This document shows, piece by piece, positions 5,576-6,695 of a stretch of 6,695 nucleotides of DNA (positions are counted from its first letter, which is position 1; every line of letters starts with the position of its first letter). Below the pieces are notes generated by a model. It saw only the letters and a list, made by a program, of their open reading frames with translations, searched no databases and had not been told where the DNA came from. The DNA is from Bacteroidales bacterium UBA6431 (GTDB lineage: Bacteria > Bacteroidota > Bacteroidia > Bacteroidales > UBA932). The DNA is taken from contig DJOT01000025.1 in assembly GCA_002439095.1 (NCBI GenBank), forward strand, positions 4,296-10,990, in the 5' to 3' direction. Made by a program: the position numbers and the translations under genes.

Positions 5576-6695
5576 ATGAAGAAACTGAACTATTCATTGG
5601 CGGCACTTGCGCTCGTTGCGCTCGCCGCTTGCAACAAGACAGAAATGCCGGGCTTCCTTTCCGACCCCGATGCCGTGCGCGTCGAGGCCGCAGTGGGAGC
5701 GCTCACCAAGAGCAATCCTCTCGGCAGTACTATAGAAGAGCAGATGAAATTCAACGATGGCGACCGCATCGCCGTCACCAATGCCGGCAAGACCGTGGTC
5801 TACAAGCTCAATGGCGGCACCTGGGCTCCAGAGAACCCTAGCTACTACCTCAAGTGGGACAAGAGTAACAAGAGTAACCTCAAGTTCACCGCAAAATATC
5901 CAGCGTACTACAAATTCTCAGACGACCAGTCCACCATAGCAAAACTGGCATCAGCGGACTATATGGAGGGCACTGCCGATTACAGTAATAAAGGTATTCC
6001 AGAAGGTAATATCCTGTCCATCAATTTGGTTCGCAAAAACGCCCTTGTGAAAATCAAGATTGCCGGCTATCAGGACCAGTATGACAAGGATGTCCACAAG
6101 ATCAATTTTGTCACAATAGGCCAAGGCAGCACTTGGGGCAGCAGTGACAGGAACTACATGGTGGCGAAACCTCTTGTCCAGGATGCTGACGGAAATGTTA
6201 TAACGGATGAGACCTTCAGTGCCGGTACCGTTGGCTATACTTATTCCGGAATCGTTTGTGAGAATACAAACAAACAAGATAATCTGAGGTTTATCTATCT
6301 TCAGATATCAGACTCTAAAAATCAAAATCCGGAACTACTTGAGGTCAAGGGCGTTCCGGAACTCAAGGCTGGCTACGCCTACACCTTCAATCTCTACGTC
6401 GGCAAGAATACTGTCAAGGTCGGCAGTGTCAGCGTGAACGAATGGACGAAAGGTGTCGACCTGCCTGAAGGCGAGACTGACGCGGTTGACACCTGGGACG
6501 GCCAGACCGTCAGTGCTTTCGCCACTCAAGATGCGGACGGCAACGCCCTTGGAACTGAAAACAATCCTATCCTTATCAACAGCTGCGCCCAGCTCGCCTA
6601 CCTCTCCGAGCAGGTGTATAAGGGTGAAAAATACGAAAACAAGTACTTCAAACTCGCCGATGACCTCAATCTTGCTGGTAAAAAATGGACTCCGA
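5576..6695 (+). CDS. Fimbrillin-like lipoprotein with a C-terminal GLUG/beta-helix-type adhesin region, cut by the window edge
   Basis: The reading frame begins 3 nt after the previous stop and stays open to the window end (373 codons seen, no stop). The leader is a textbook lipoprotein signal (Lys2-Lys3, lipobox LAAC, Cys19). Residues about 20-300 are fimbrillin-like: TK at 44-45, FNDGDRIAV (59-67), a LSINLVRKNALVKIKI core (147-162) and a VSVNEWTKG closing strand with Trp290. From about 305 a second module begins: DTWDG, then NPILINSCAQLAYLSEQV (330-347) and YFKLADDLNLAGKKWTP (357-373). This matches the characteristic opening of GLUG-repeat proteins (W.G...NP..I.sa.qLayL...V...yfkL..DinL....W.P), so repeats should follow beyond the edge. 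A pilin-like domain joined to a binding domain suggests a tip adhesin. Codon and base use are more AT-rich between about 5880 and 6340 than in the main fimbrillin gene. Confidence 0.8.
   Translation, partial: MKKLNYSLAALALVALAACNKTEMPGFLSDPDAVRVEAAVGALTKSNPLGSTIEEQMKFNDGDRIAVTNAGKTVVYKLNGGTWAPENPSYYLKWDKSNKSNLKFTAKYPAYYKFSDDQSTIAKLASADYMEGTADYSNKGIPEGNILSINLVRKNALVKIKIAGYQDQYDKDVHKINFVTIGQGSTWGSSDRNYMVAKPLVQDADGNVITDETFSAGTVGYTYSGIVCENTNKQDNLRFIYLQISDSKNQNPELLEVKGVPELKAGYAYTFNLYVGKNTVKVGSVSVNEWTKGVDLPEGETDAVDTWDGQTVSAFATQDADGNALGTENNPILINSCAQLAYLSEQVYKGEKYENKYFKLADDLNLAGKKWTP

Overview
The window looks like a surface-fimbria (type V pilus-like) locus from a fairly GC-rich member of the Bacteroidales. 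Several things point there. The first gene encodes an OmpA-family barrel protein with the MSARDCC...YWLGSDG signature I associate with Bacteroides and its relatives. Four consecutive lipoproteins follow, three of them fimbrillin-like. The gene starts have A-rich leaders rather than Shine-Dalgarno sequences, and a TAnnTTTG promoter box of the Bacteroidetes type lies upstream. I cannot name the genus; Bacteroides, Alistipes or a Muribaculaceae-like relative would all fit.

Layout. Positions 1-858 hold no gene I can support. This stretch is packed with repeats: two and a half tandem copies of an 83-84 bp unit (1-210), two 32-bp dyads with identical arms (279-310 and 352-383), a compound terminator-like hairpin (516-583) and a probable promoter (649-656). 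A single plus-strand operon then runs off the right edge: an OmpA-like outer-membrane protein (859-2319), an FimB/Mfa2-like anchor or minor-subunit lipoprotein (2316-3635, ATGA overlap), a fimbrillin-like lipoprotein that is the best candidate for the major subunit (3692-4597), a second fimbrillin-like lipoprotein (4616-5572), and a fimbrillin-like lipoprotein continuing into the start of a GLUG/beta-helix-type adhesin (5576-6695, incomplete at the window edge).

How the genes may work together (inference from the known type V pilus pathway). The lipoproteins are lipidated and taken to the outer-membrane surface. The FimB/Mfa2-like protein would anchor or terminate the fibre, the middle fimbrillins would polymerise by donor-strand exchange, and the last protein would sit at the tip and carry the binding domain. 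The OmpA-like protein may tie the outer membrane at this site to peptidoglycan.

The most unusual signal is a 36-bp, nearly perfect palindromic element found twice, once inside the OmpA-like gene (1821-1856) and once at the 3' end of the FimB/Mfa2-like gene (3518-3553). Both copies have the same length, the same orientation-independent arms and the same reading frame, and both add a PVRTE-x3-CAR-type peptide. This looks like a dispersed, frame-preserving palindrome that lives inside genes, similar in concept to Rickettsia palindromic elements.
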